Assembly: GCA_014192425.1 (NCBI GenBank)
Contig: BJHK01000007.1
Coordinates: 1 to 64,000 of the forward strand
DNA length: 64,000 nt
Reading direction: 5' to 3'
Source: Planctomycetia bacterium
GTDB lineage: Bacteria; Planctomycetota; Planctomycetia; Pirellulales; UBA1268
The translations under genes and the position numbers were made by a program. Numbering within the stretch: the first letter of the stretch is position 1; each line of letters starts with the position of its first letter. Below the pieces are notes generated by a model. That model ran no database searches. It was not told the origin of the DNA and was given only the letters and a program-made list of their open reading frames with translations. Below are positions 8,726-18,238 of the stretch, in pieces.

Positions 8726-10861
8726 ATGGTTCCCGTGCAACGGAATCTGAGCACCCGCATGGTCCGTTCGGGGTGGCCGGTTCGCTCGCGGACGGCCCGG
8801 TGGGCGGCGCTGGTCGCGATCGTCGGCATCGTCGGGCACCTCCCTCCGGCAGCCGCGCTCGACGTGACCGGCTACGCCCCGACGGTCAACGACCGGTTCG
8901 CGAGCGGCTTTCCTTTGGCGCCGGTGCCCAACACGAGCGGCTCGTTCGTCGGCCAGGCCTATGACTGGTCGGGGGTGGCGTGGAGCACCACGGCCTACGC
9001 GGCGTCGAGCTACAAGGGGTTCGCGATGCTCAGCCCGCGGCACTTCCTCACCGCGCAGCATTACGAAAACGGCGGCCTGCTCACGATCGGCGTGCGGTTA
9101 CGGACGAACACCGGCACGATCGTCAGCCAGACGAACCAGGGCATCGACAACCTCGGCTACGGCCCGGTGTTGACCAATCAGGGCGTCACCGCACCGGACC
9201 TGGCGTTGGGCACGCTCGCGGCCTCGATCGCGGCACCCGCTGCCGTGGCCCGCTATGGCGTGCTCGACCTCTATCCAACGTCTTCCTCGACGCAGTATTC
9301 GCTCTACGACAACCTGCCAGTGGTGGCCTATGGCCGCGGTGCGACGCCGAATGGCAGCCCGCGGGCGGCCGCGACCACCGTGAATCAGGCAGGGTTCATC
9401 ACGACCGCGACGCAGACGGTGATCCGCACGCTCACCGCCGGCCCGGGCAGTGTGCAGTTGGTCGAAGGGGATTCGGGAAGCCCTCTCTTGACCGGCTGGA
9501 CGAACCCCAACGGCGGTCAGGAACTGGCCGTGCTCGGTCTGAACAGCGCAGTCGATTCAACCTACAATTACATGAGCTTCCTCGCAGTGCCGGGCGCCAT
9601 GGCGAACGCCAATGCGGTGATGACCCCCGACGGCTACGCCCTGCGGGTGGTCGGCAACTCGAGCGCGACCTGGCAGGGCGGCTCGGGCGACCCCTCGACG
9701 CAGGATGACCTGTCCCGTGCGGCGAACTGGTCCAGCAACAGTATTCCCTCAGATCTGTACGTCCTGTTCAGTGGCACGACCGCGACCGTGCGGGCCGTGG
9801 ACGTGAACGCCGCCACGACCCTCCGCGGCCTGTCGTTCAAGGCGACGGGCACATCGGGCGACGGCTTCTCGTTCTCCGGCGCCAGCACGCTCACGATCGG
9901 CCGCGGCGGCGTGACGAACTACGACGGCGACCAGCAAGTGCTCGGCGGGCCGATCGCGCTGGGCGACGACCAATACTGGGACGTCGGCAGCGGCGGGGTC
10001 ACGGCCGGAGCGATCAACACCAACGGCAATCTGCTGGAGATCGCCGGCAGCGGCACGGCGCGGATCACGGGTGTCGTGTCGGGCAGCGGCGGCATCGCCC
10101 TCACCGGCAGCCGGCTGGAACTCACCGGAGCGAGCACGTACACCGGCGCGACCTGGGTGCATGCCGGCCTGCTCGTCGTCAACGGCAGCGCATCGGCGTC
10201 GTCGGGCGTGACGGTCGACGCGGCGGCGATGCTCGGCGGGACGGGAATCGTCGCCGCGATCGGGGGCGCGGGTACCGTGGCCCCGGGAGCGAGTCCGGGG
10301 ATCCTCACGGCGCCGTCGGTCAACGTGTCCGCCGGCCTCGATTTCGCCTTCGAGTTCACCGGCACCGGGTCGCCCGTCTACGGCACCGGCACGGCGAGCG
10401 GCAACGACGTCCTGCGGCTCACCGGCGGGACGCCGTTCAGTCAGTCGCTGACGGCCTCCAACGCGATCGCCGTCTTTCTCGACGTGCCTTCACTCGTGCT
10501 GAATGACGTCTTTCGGGGCGGATTCTTCACCGACCGGGACGCCGATTTCCTGGCCGGCATCGAGAATGCCACCTACGCCTACTATGTCGCGGACGTCTCG
10601 GGCACGACCGTGCATGGCGGGAAGAACTACAGTCTCTATGCGGGGTCCTACACCTTCGACGTGACGACGGTTGCGGAGACGGCCGCCTTCGCCGGCGGCA
10701 CGGAAACCGGATACGTCACGCAGTTCAGCGTCGTTCCCGAGCCGGCCGCCGCGGGGCTCCTCGCCGTCGCGATCGCCTGCCTGACCGCGTCCCGCGCGGT
10801 GCGGCGCGGGCTGATCCGCCGCGGCACGCCGTTGCCCCGTGGCGGCCGCGGCTGCTTGTGA
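8726..10861 (+). CDS. Secreted trypsin-like protease with beta-strand repeats and PEP-CTERM anchor
   Basis: About 711 aa from the ATG at 8726 (others in frame at 8654 and 8759). An Arg-rich n-region then AALVAIVGIVG...AAA is the signal peptide. Residues ~40-290 are a chymotrypsin-fold domain with catalytic His in FLTAQHYENG, Asp in TAPDLALG and Ser in VEGDSGSPLL. The rest is autotransporter-associated beta-strand repeat material (LEIAGSGTARITGVVSGSGG, LVVNGSAS, then the GxGTVAPGASPGI pattern). The C-terminus VVPEPAAAGLLAVAIACL followed by Arg is a PEP-CTERM sorting signal, so the protein is probably handled by exosortase. It is divergent from the membrane-protein gene across ~230 bp. The substrate is unknown. 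Confidence 0.85.
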   Translation: MVPVQRNLSTRMVRSGWPVRSRTARWAALVAIVGIVGHLPPAAALDVTGYAPTVNDRFASGFPLAPVPNTSGSFVGQAYDWSGVAWSTTAYAASSYKGFAMLSPRHFLTAQHYENGGLLTIGVRLRTNTGTIVSQTNQGIDNLGYGPVLTNQGVTAPDLALGTLAASIAAPAAVARYGVLDLYPTSSSTQYSLYDNLPVVAYGRGATPNGSPRAAATTVNQAGFITTATQTVIRTLTAGPGSVQLVEGDSGSPLLTGWTNPNGGQELAVLGLNSAVDSTYNYMSFLAVPGAMANANAVMTPDGYALRVVGNSSATWQGGSGDPSTQDDLSRAANWSSNSIPSDLYVLFSGTTATVRAVDVNAATTLRGLSFKATGTSGDGFSFSGASTLTIGRGGVTNYDGDQQVLGGPIALGDDQYWDVGSGGVTAGAINTNGNLLEIAGSGTARITGVVSGSGGIALTGSRLELTGASTYTGATWVHAGLLVVNGSASASSGVTVDAAAMLGGTGIVAAIGGAGTVAPGASPGILTAPSVNVSAGLDFAFEFTGTGSPVYGTGTASGNDVLRLTGGTPFSQSLTASNAIAVFLDVPSLVLNDVFRGGFFTDRDADFLAGIENATYAYYVADVSGTTVHGGKNYSLYAGSYTFDVTTVAETAAFAGGTETGYVTQFSVVPEPAAAGLLAVAIACLTASRAVRRGLIRRGTPLPRGGRGCL

Positions 10862-10896
10862 TCGATGCCGGTCGGTCGAGTTCCCGGCCCAGCCGC

Positions 10897-11394
10897 ATGC
10901 ATCCCGCCGCTCTCGCCGTTGCCGATCTCCTCGAGCAGGTCGAGGAACGGCACGCCAGGCGATCCGGTCCCGGCGGCCAGCACAGAAACAAGACGCAGAC
11001 AGCCGTTATCCTCCGCCACCGGCCCACGGGAATCAACGCCGAGGCCGCAGAGCGCAGGTCCCAGGCAGAGAACAGGCAGGTGGCCGTGCGCCGGCTGCGC
11101 ATGCGGCTGGCGATCGAACACCGCACCCCCGGCGCGGCACCGGCAGCCTCGCCGCGCTGGATGGCCCGCGTCCGCGCCGGGCACCTCGTGGTCGCCGTCG
11201 GCCACGAGGACTACCCGGCGCTGATCGCCGAGGCGCTCGATGCCTTGCACGCCAACGGGTTCGACATGCGCGGCACCGCGGCTGGTCTGGGCGTGACCGC
11301 GACGCAGCTTCTCAAACTGTTCAAGAAGGACTCGACCGCCTGGACCGCGCTCGGCAGCCTTCGGGCCGATCGCGGCCTGCCGCCGCTGATGTAG
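10897..11394 (+). CDS. Release-factor-like protein with GGQ motif (ArfB/YaeJ-type domain)
   Basis: 165 aa from ATG 10897; a GTG at 10858 overlapping the upstream stop would add 13 residues. Residues 22-34 (RSGPGGQHRNKTQ) are the peptidyl-tRNA hydrolysing GGQ loop of class I release factors, here without the codon-recognition domain. That makes it a stand-alone hydrolase such as ArfB/ICT1 or the 'RF-like' proteins. Unlike ArfB it lacks an obvious lysine/arginine-rich tail. Instead it has a C-terminal ~60-residue segment (GHEDYPALIAEALDALHANG...) of unknown role. It probably hydrolyses peptidyl-tRNA on stalled ribosomes; this role is inferred from the domain. Confidence 0.8.
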   Translation: MHPAALAVADLLEQVEERHARRSGPGGQHRNKTQTAVILRHRPTGINAEAAERRSQAENRQVAVRRLRMRLAIEHRTPGAAPAASPRWMARVRAGHLVVAVGHEDYPALIAEALDALHANGFDMRGTAAGLGVTATQLLKLFKKDSTAWTALGSLRADRGLPPLM

Positions 11395-11460
11395 CGATTC
11401 CGGCAGCCGCGGCCGCAGGCCGGGCGTCGCTGGACCGGTGCTTCCCGGCCCCTGCCGGCG

Positions 11461-11547
11461 TCACTTCTTGACGGCTGGCTTCGGCTTTTCCTTCTTCGGC
11501 TTCAGGTTCTTCTTGTCGTTCTTCTGCGAATTGTTTCCCTTGCCCAT
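11461..11547 (-). CDS. 28-aa lysine-rich small protein
   Basis: Reads MGKGNNSQKNDKKNLKPKKE then KPKPAVKK and stop. It is preceded by a strong Shine-Dalgarno sequence (AAGGAG, 7 nt before the ATG), one of the clearest in the window. Eleven or more of the 28 residues are lysine and there is no hydrophobic segment, so a cytosolic nucleic-acid- or ribosome-associated role is plausible but unproven. I recall similar short MGKGNNSQK-type proteins in other bacteria, but cannot verify it here. It is small enough to be missed by automatic annotation. Confidence 0.65.
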   Translation of the reverse strand: MGKGNNSQKNDKKNLKPKKEKPKPAVKK

Positions 11548-11815
11548 GTTCGTGCTCCTTGCGGTTCGTCGCTTGAAACGCCGGCTCCCACGAGCCGTTC
11601 CGCCCTTTCAATCGGCACAATCGCCCGCGACGTTCACTTGACGACGGCGAAAATTTCCTCCTGCCGGGCGACCGACGACCGGCACCCCGCCGCGGCGCGG
11701 CCGGGTGCGGGGGATGGCGAACGGTTCGGCCGGGCGGCACCGACCTGTCGCTGCCGGCGGTTTGCGGACTATCATATGGGGGTCAGTTCTCGCCTGCGGT
11801 CCGGAGGTCCTCGGA

Positions 11816-13207
11816 ATGTTCGAATTTCGCGTCTCCCGCCCCGGTGCCCGGGCCCTGCTGTGTGGCCCCGGGGAAACCCGGCGGGATTTTCTCCATGCCG
11901 GGGCCCTGGCGGCCGTCGGGCTGTCGCTGCCGCAGTACGCCCGGGCGGCGGCCGAGGGGAAGGTCCGGCCCGGCCACGAGAAGCGGTCGTGCATCATGAT
12001 CTTCAACCTCGGGGGGCCGTCGAACATCGACCTCTGGGACATGAAGCCCGATGCGCCCGTCGAGGTCCGTGGCCCGTTCAAGCCGATCCGCACCACGAGC
12101 AACGCTTTCGAGGTCTCCGAACTGCTTCCCCGGCACGCCGCGATCGCCGACAAGTTCTCCCTCGTCCGCAGCTGCCACCACGACGGCGCCGCCGTCCACG
12201 ACGCCGGCTGGCAGATGTTGCAGACCGGCCGGCGGTTCACCGGCGGCATCCAGTCGCCCCATGCGGGAAGCGTGGCCTCGTACCTGCTGGGACGGCGGAC
12301 CGACCTGCCGCCGTTCGTGGTCCTGCCCGAACTGATGGGCCGCGGCGGCGGCAACCTGCCCAACGGCCAGGCCGGCGGGTTTCTCGGCAAGGCCCACGAC
12401 CCGTTCGCCCTGATGGCCGACCCCGCGCAGCCCAACTTCCGCGTGCCCGATCTCCTGCCGCCCGACCAGATTTCCGTGGCCCGGATGGACCGGCGGCGGA
12501 AGATGCGCGAGATCGTCGACGGGGCGGCGAAGGAGTTCGAGGCGAGCGAGGACGCCCGGCTGCTCGACGAGAACTTCCATGCCGCCTACCGGCTGATGAC
12601 GAGCAGGCAGGCCCGCGAGGCCTTCGACCTGGCGAAGGAGCCGCCGGCCGTCCGCGAGCGGTACGGCATGAACCGCTTCGGCCAGTGCTGTCTGCTCGCC
12701 CGCCGGCTCGTCGAGAACGGCGTCCGCTTCGTGACCATCAACACCTTTCTGACCGTGTTCGACGAGATCACGTGGGACATCCACGGCTCCAAGCCGTTCA
12801 CGTCGATCGAGGGCATGAAGAACATCGTCTGCCCGATGTACGACCAGGCCTACTCGACGCTCATTTCGGACCTCCACGACCGTGGCCTGCTCGGCGACAC
12901 GCTCGTGGCGGGGCTCAGCGAGTTCGGCCGGACGCCGAAGGTCAACCCGGCCGGCGGCCGCGACCACTGGCCGCAGTGCTTCACCTGCTCGTTCGCGGGC
13001 GGGGGCGTGAAGGGGGGACGGGTGGTGGGTGCCAGCGACACGATCGGCGGCTATCCGGCCGAACGGCCGGTGAAGCCGGGAGACATCGTGGCCACGATCT
13101 TCCACTCGCTCGGTCTCGACCACGAGGGACATCTCCCCGGGCCGGCCGGGCGGCCCTTCGCCCTCACCGACTTCGGCACCGACCCGATCAAGGAGCTATT
13201 CGCATGA
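11816..13207 (+). CDS. DUF1501 protein with Tat-type signal
   Basis: 463 aa. The start at 11816 is set by a GGAGG Shine-Dalgarno sequence 8-9 nt upstream. The twin-arginine motif RRDFLHAGALAAVGLSLP exports a folded protein. The body has the DUF1501 (alkaline-phosphatase-superfamily-like) landmarks: NLGGPSNIDLWDMKPD, RSCHHDGAAVHDAGWQM, GLSEFGRTPKVN and GRDHWPQCFTC. Planctomycetes carry many DUF1501 genes beside DUF1549/DUF1553 partners, as here. The biochemical role is not established; sulfatase-like hydrolysis of exopolymers is often proposed. The stop overlaps the next start by 4 nt. Confidence 0.92.
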   Translation: MFEFRVSRPGARALLCGPGETRRDFLHAGALAAVGLSLPQYARAAAEGKVRPGHEKRSCIMIFNLGGPSNIDLWDMKPDAPVEVRGPFKPIRTTSNAFEVSELLPRHAAIADKFSLVRSCHHDGAAVHDAGWQMLQTGRRFTGGIQSPHAGSVASYLLGRRTDLPPFVVLPELMGRGGGNLPNGQAGGFLGKAHDPFALMADPAQPNFRVPDLLPPDQISVARMDRRRKMREIVDGAAKEFEASEDARLLDENFHAAYRLMTSRQAREAFDLAKEPPAVRERYGMNRFGQCCLLARRLVENGVRFVTINTFLTVFDEITWDIHGSKPFTSIEGMKNIVCPMYDQAYSTLISDLHDRGLLGDTLVAGLSEFGRTPKVNPAGGRDHWPQCFTCSFAGGGVKGGRVVGASDTIGGYPAERPVKPGDIVATIFHSLGLDHEGHLPGPAGRPFALTDFGTDPIKELFA

Positions 13208-15414
13208 TGCGGGGCATGCTCTGCGTCGGCCTGCTGCTTTCCTGTCTCGCGGCCCGGGCCGACGAGCCGAGTTTCGAACTCGACGTGATGCCGATCCTCT
13301 CCAAGGCGGGCTGCAACGGGGGCGGCTGCCACGGGGCCCTGGCGGGCAAGGCCGGCTTCCGGCTTTCGCTCTTCGGCTACGACCCGGTCAGCGACCATCT
13401 GGCGATCACCCGCGATGCCCGCGGCCGACGGATCGATCCGGTGGAGCCGGGGGCGAGCCTGCTGCTCACCAAGCCGACGATGGCGATCGCGCACAAGGGG
13501 GGCAAGCGGCTGGAGGTCGGCGGCGACGACTACCGGCGGCTGGCCGCCTGGATCGAGGCCGGCTGCCCGGGGCCGAAGCAGGGGGAGAAGCGGCTGACGG
13601 GCATCGCGCTTGGTCCCGCCGAGCGAACCGCGGCACCGGGCTCGTCCTACCGGCTGCAGGTGACCGCAACCTATGACGACGGCTCCAGCCGCGACGTCAC
13701 CCACTGGACCCGGTTCACGTCCGCGGACGAGACGATCGCCACCGTCGATCCTGCCGGCACCGTGAACGTGCTCGGCCACGGTGCCGGGGCGGTGACGGCC
13801 TGGTTCTCGTCGCAGATCGCCGTGGCCCGGGTGATATCGCCGTTTCCGCACGACGTCGCCCGGGAGGTGTTCGCCGCCGCGCCGCGGGCCAACTTCATCG
13901 ACGAGCACAACCTCGTGCAACTGGAAAAGCTGCGGCTCGCCCCCTCGCCCCCCTGCGACGAGGCGACGTTCCTGCGCCGCGCCTTCCTCGACACGATCGG
14001 CCGGCTGCCGACGGCGGAGGAGATTCGCGAGCATCTCGCCGACCGGTCCCCGGAGAAGAAGGAGCGGCTCATCGACCTGCTCCTCGCCCGGCCGGAGTTC
14101 GTCGACTACTGGGCCTACAAGTGGGCCGACGTGCTCCTCGTCAGCGGCATCAAGCTCAAGCCGGTGGCCGTCGAAGCCTACGCGAAGTGGATTCGCGACC
14201 GCGTCGCCGACAACACGCCGTGGGACAGGTTCGTCCGCGAGATCGTGACGTCGCGGGGATCGAACGTTGAGAACGGCGCGACCAACTTCTACGGCGTGCA
14301 CCAGGACCCGGAGACGGTGGCGGAGAACGTCAGCCAGGCGTTCCTCGGCCTGTCGATCAACTGCGCCAAGTGCCACAACCACCCCCTCGAGAAATGGACC
14401 AACGACCAGTACTACGCCTTTGCCAACCTGTTCGCCCGTGTCCGGGCCAAGGGTTGGGGGGGCGTGCCGAACGACTCTGACGGCCTGCGGACGCTGTTCG
14501 TGGAGAGACGCGGCGACTTGCTCCAGCCGAAGACCGGCCGGCCCCAGCAGCCGGCCCCGCTTGACGGCACGGCACTGGAGTTCGACGACCCCGGTGACCG
14601 GCGCCAGGCCCTCGCCGACTGGCTTGTGGATGCGAAGAACCCCTACTTCACCCGGGCGATCGTCAACCGCGTCTGGGCCAACTTCTTCGGCATGGGCCTG
14701 GTCGAACCCGTGGACGACCTGCGGGCGACCAATCCCGCCAGCGACGAGCCGCTGCTGGCGGCGCTGGCCGAGTTCACCGTCAAGGAGGGCTACGACCTGC
14801 GCCGGCTGATGCGGCTGATCCTCCTCTCCGCAACCTACGCCCGGTCGAGCGTGCCCGTGGCGGAGAATCGGGACGACCGGCGCTGGTTCGCCCGCGCCTA
14901 TCCGAAGCGGCTCATGGCCGAGGTGCTGGCCGACGCGATCGGCGACGTGACGGGCGTCCGCGACCGGTACACGGAGCGGCAGAACGCCGATGGCTCGATC
15001 GCCAAGCTGACCGGCTACGACGAGGAGACGCGGGCCCTCGAACTCCGCGACTCGACGGTGAAGAATTACTTCCTGGATACATTCGGTCGCAACGCCCGCG
15101 AGATCACCTGCGAGTGCGAGCGGTCGAGCCAGCCGAGCCTCGTGCAGGTGCTGCACCTCTCCAACGGCGCGACGCTCAACGACAAGCTCGCCGCCACGCC
15201 GGGCTGGATCACGCGGACGCTGGCCACCGACCCGACGCCGGAGCAGCTCGTGCGCGAGGCCTGGGTGCGGACGCTGTCGCGGCAGCCGAGCGACGCGGAG
15301 CGCGAGAAACTCGTCTCCCTGTTGGCGGCGGCGAAGGCAGAGGAGCGGCGGGCCGTGGTCGAGGACATGTACTGGTCGCTGCTCACCAGCCGCGAGTTCC
15401 TCTTCAGGCACTGA
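13204..15414 (+). CDS. Secreted DUF1549/DUF1553 (PSD1-type) protein with Big2-like domain
   Basis: 736 aa with signal peptide (MMRGMLCVGLLLSCLAARA). The N-terminal segment KAGCNGGGCHGALAGK resembles a c-type heme site (C-x4-CH) of planctomycete cytochromes. Residues ~140-210 form a bacterial Ig-like (Big2) domain with YDDGSSRDVTHWTRF and DETIATVDPAGTVNVLGHG. DUF1549 follows (FLRRAFLDTIGRLPTAEEI; NCAKCHNHPLEKWTNDQYY). DUF1553 comes next (NPYFTRAIVNRVWANFFG; RSSQPSLVQVLHLSNGATLN). It is co-transcribed with the DUF1501 gene. A role in a periplasmic or pirellulosome-associated redox/degradation complex is inferred from co-occurrence only. Confidence 0.92.
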   Translation: MMRGMLCVGLLLSCLAARADEPSFELDVMPILSKAGCNGGGCHGALAGKAGFRLSLFGYDPVSDHLAITRDARGRRIDPVEPGASLLLTKPTMAIAHKGGKRLEVGGDDYRRLAAWIEAGCPGPKQGEKRLTGIALGPAERTAAPGSSYRLQVTATYDDGSSRDVTHWTRFTSADETIATVDPAGTVNVLGHGAGAVTAWFSSQIAVARVISPFPHDVAREVFAAAPRANFIDEHNLVQLEKLRLAPSPPCDEATFLRRAFLDTIGRLPTAEEIREHLADRSPEKKERLIDLLLARPEFVDYWAYKWADVLLVSGIKLKPVAVEAYAKWIRDRVADNTPWDRFVREIVTSRGSNVENGATNFYGVHQDPETVAENVSQAFLGLSINCAKCHNHPLEKWTNDQYYAFANLFARVRAKGWGGVPNDSDGLRTLFVERRGDLLQPKTGRPQQPAPLDGTALEFDDPGDRRQALADWLVDAKNPYFTRAIVNRVWANFFGMGLVEPVDDLRATNPASDEPLLAALAEFTVKEGYDLRRLMRLILLSATYARSSVPVAENRDDRRWFARAYPKRLMAEVLADAIGDVTGVRDRYTERQNADGSIAKLTGYDEETRALELRDSTVKNYFLDTFGRNAREITCECERSSQPSLVQVLHLSNGATLNDKLAATPGWITRTLATDPTPEQLVREAWVRTLSRQPSDAEREKLVSLLAAAKAEERRAVVEDMYWSLLTSREFLFRH

Positions 15415-15427
15415 CCGGAGACGTGGC

Positions 15428-18238
15428 ATGAATGACGTGACGCGAATCGTGTGCGTGGTGCTGGCGGCGGTGGGCGCGACCTGGCCGGTCGCCGGTCGGG
15501 CCGCGCCCGACTACGACCGTGACATTGCCCCGATCCTGCGGACGTACTGCGCCGGCTGCCACAACGATCGCGAGGCCGAGGCGGGCTTCTCAGTGGAGTG
15601 GTTCGCGACGCTGCGCAAGGGGGGAGACGAGTCGGGCGACCCGATCGTTCCGGGCGACCCGCAGGCCTCTGTCATGATCCGCCGCATCAAGAGCACGGCC
15701 GCCGACCAGATGCCCCCCGCCGACGAACCGCAAGTGCCCGCTGCCGATCGGGCGACGCTCGAGGCATGGATCGCGGCCGGAGCGGCCGGGCCCGCCGCGG
15801 ATGTGTCGATCCTCGAGAAACTCGTGGTGCCCGCGCTGCCGGCGTCGCGGGCGCCGCGGCCCGTGACGGCCTTGAGCGTGTCGCCCGACGGCGGCCGGCT
15901 CGCCGTGGCCCGGGGCCGGACCGTCGAGATCGTGCCCCTACGGGACGGCCGGCCGGCGGAGCGGCCGCTGCGGTCGATCACCGACCTGCGCGGTCCCGTG
16001 ACGGCGGTGCATTTTGCTCCCGACGGGAAGCGGATCGTCGTCGCCAGCGGCGTCACCGGGCTCAACGGCGTGGCCGAGATCCGCGATGCCGCCACGGGCG
16101 CGGTGGAGAGGTCGTTCGGCGGCCATCGCGATCTCGTCTACGACGCCGAACTGTCGCCCGACGGCGCGATGCTGGCCACGGTGGGCTACGACCGGTCAGT
16201 GAAGCTCTGGAACGTGGCGGACGGCGCGCTGCTGCGGTCGATCGACGTGCACACCGGCGCCGTCTTCGACGTCGCCTGGCATCCGTCGGGAAAACTCCTC
16301 GGATCGGCAAGCGCCGACGAGACGGTGAAGCTGTGGCGGGCCCGTGACGGTCTGCGGCTCGACACGCTCAACCAGCCCGAGGCCGAGGTGGCCGCGGTCG
16401 CCTTCACGCCCGACGGCCGGCACGTCGTCGCCGCCGGCCGCGACAAGCGCATCCACGCCTGGAGCCTCGTCTCCGTCGACGAGCCGGCGATCAATCCGGC
16501 GGTCCAGTCGCGGTTCGCCCACGAGACGCCGATCGTGGCGCTCGCCGTGTCGGCCGACGGCACGCAGCTCGTGTCGGCGGCCGAGGACCGGACGGTCAAG
16601 GCCTGGAGCCTGCCCGGCCTCGAACCGCTCGCCCCGCTGCCCCGGGCGGGCGACGTCGTGGCGGCGATCGTCCCGGTCGGCGACGGGTTTCTGCTCGGCA
16701 GCATGAATGGCGGAATCGATCGCGTCGCCGTGCCCCGGGCGGCCAGCGGGACGACGCCGGTCGCGGTGGCCCCACCGCAGGTCGCCAAGCCGGTGCCGCT
16801 GGCGACCGAACCGGCCCGCGACGTGGCGGAGGTCGAGCCCAACGACGCGGCCGACACGGCCCAGACCGTGACGGCGCCGGCGGCGGTTCGCGGCGTGATC
16901 GGCCGGCCGGGGGATGCCGACTGCGTGCGGTTCGCGGCCCGGGCCGGCATGCCGCTCGTCGTCGAGGTGGTCGCCGCCATGGGGACGCCGGCTTCACGGC
17001 TCGATTCCCGGGTCGAGATCCTCCACGCCGACGGCCGGCCGGTCGAGCAGGTGGTGCTGCAGGCCGTGCGCGACTCGTGGTTCACGTTCCGCGGCAAGAC
17101 CTCCGATCAGACGAACGACTTCCGCCTCCACAACCAGGACCAGCTGGAACTCGACCAGTACCTGTATGCCAACGGCGAGGTGACGCGGCTCTGGCTCTAT
17201 CCGCGCGGTCCCGACTCCGGGTGCGAAGTCTACCCCGGTTCCGGCAAACGGCACACGTTCTTTCATACGACCCCCATCGCCCACGCCCTGGGCGAGCCGG
17301 CGTGGATCGTCGAACCGCTGCCGGCAGGAGCGCGGCCGACGCCGAACGGCCTGCCGTTGTTCCGCATGTTCTTCGAGAACGACGACGAGCCGATGCGGCG
17401 GCTCGGCACAGACTCCCAGGTGATGTTCGTGCCGCCGGCGGACGGCGAGTACGTGGCCCGGGTGAGCGACAGCCGCGGTTTCGGCGCCGAGACGAACTTT
17501 CATTACACGCTGCGGATTCGTCCCCCGCAGCCGTCGTTCGATGTGACGGTCGGTGGCCGCGATCCCCAGGTCAGCCCGGGCAGCGGCCGGGAACTCGCGT
17601 TCACGGCGACCCGCGGCGAGGGCTTCGAGGGACCGATCCGCATCGACGTCGAGGGACTGCCGCCGGGGTTCACGTTCCACGGGCCGATCGAGATCGAGGC
17701 GGGACAGCGGCAGGCGCAGGGCGTGCTCCGGGCGGCGGCCGACGCCGCCGCGCCCGACGAGGCGGCCGACAAGAAGGTCACGGTGCGGGCCGTGGCCACG
17801 GTGGCCGGCCGGGAGGTTGTCCGCGACCTCGGCACGCTCGGCGACATCCGCCTGGCCGCGGCTCCGAAGGTGACCGTCGAGATCCTCCCCGGTGCCGACC
17901 GGGGCGTGGTCCGCGAGGTGCCCGGCGAGCCGATCGAGTTCACGATCCGGCCCCGGCAGACGATCACGGCGCGGGTCAAGGTCGCGCGGCACGACCTGAA
18001 GGGACCGGTTGCCCTCGGCAAAGAGGGGGCGGGTCGAAACCTGCCGCACGGCGTGTTCGTCGACAACCTCGGGCTCAACGGCCTGCTCCTCACCGACCGC
18101 GACACCGAGCGGGAGTTCTTCATCACCGCGGCACCGAAGGCGGCGGCCGGGCGGCGGCTGTTTCACCTCGTGACCGAGGCCGACGGCGGGCAGGCATCGG
18201 TGCCGGTCTGGCTCAACGTGCTGCCGGCCCACAAGTAG
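15428..18238 (+). CDS. Secreted cytochrome-c-like WD40 protein with prepeptidase-like domain
   Basis: 936 aa, signal peptide ending GRAA. Residues ~30-115 are a PSCyt1-type heme domain: YDRDIAPILRTYCAGCHNDR with CxxCH, then a later DQMPPADEP methionine-ligand region. About six WD40 blades follow (for example GHRDLVYDAELSPDGAMLAT, VDVHTGAVFDVAWHPSGKLL-like, FAHETPIVALAVSADG). After residue 470, DVAEVEPNDAADTAQTVTAP starts a bacterial pre-peptidase C-terminal-type domain, then further beta domains. It begins 13 bp after the DUF1549 gene, completing the operon. Planctomycete paralogues commonly pair with DUF1501 genes; the catalytic role is unknown. Confidence 0.9.
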   Translation: MNDVTRIVCVVLAAVGATWPVAGRAAPDYDRDIAPILRTYCAGCHNDREAEAGFSVEWFATLRKGGDESGDPIVPGDPQASVMIRRIKSTAADQMPPADEPQVPAADRATLEAWIAAGAAGPAADVSILEKLVVPALPASRAPRPVTALSVSPDGGRLAVARGRTVEIVPLRDGRPAERPLRSITDLRGPVTAVHFAPDGKRIVVASGVTGLNGVAEIRDAATGAVERSFGGHRDLVYDAELSPDGAMLATVGYDRSVKLWNVADGALLRSIDVHTGAVFDVAWHPSGKLLGSASADETVKLWRARDGLRLDTLNQPEAEVAAVAFTPDGRHVVAAGRDKRIHAWSLVSVDEPAINPAVQSRFAHETPIVALAVSADGTQLVSAAEDRTVKAWSLPGLEPLAPLPRAGDVVAAIVPVGDGFLLGSMNGGIDRVAVPRAASGTTPVAVAPPQVAKPVPLATEPARDVAEVEPNDAADTAQTVTAPAAVRGVIGRPGDADCVRFAARAGMPLVVEVVAAMGTPASRLDSRVEILHADGRPVEQVVLQAVRDSWFTFRGKTSDQTNDFRLHNQDQLELDQYLYANGEVTRLWLYPRGPDSGCEVYPGSGKRHTFFHTTPIAHALGEPAWIVEPLPAGARPTPNGLPLFRMFFENDDEPMRRLGTDSQVMFVPPADGEYVARVSDSRGFGAETNFHYTLRIRPPQPSFDVTVGGRDPQVSPGSGRELAFTATRGEGFEGPIRIDVEGLPPGFTFHGPIEIEAGQRQAQGVLRAAADAAAPDEAADKKVTVRAVATVAGREVVRDLGTLGDIRLAAAPKVTVEILPGADRGVVREVPGEPIEFTIRPRQTITARVKVARHDLKGPVALGKEGAGRNLPHGVFVDNLGLNGLLLTDRDTEREFFITAAPKAAAGRRLFHLVTEADGGQASVPVWLNVLPAHK

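Noticed and set aside
13051-15429. 792-codon minus-strand frame opposite the DUF1549 gene
   Set aside because: Antisense shadow; no recognisable domain and the plus-strand protein is clearly real.
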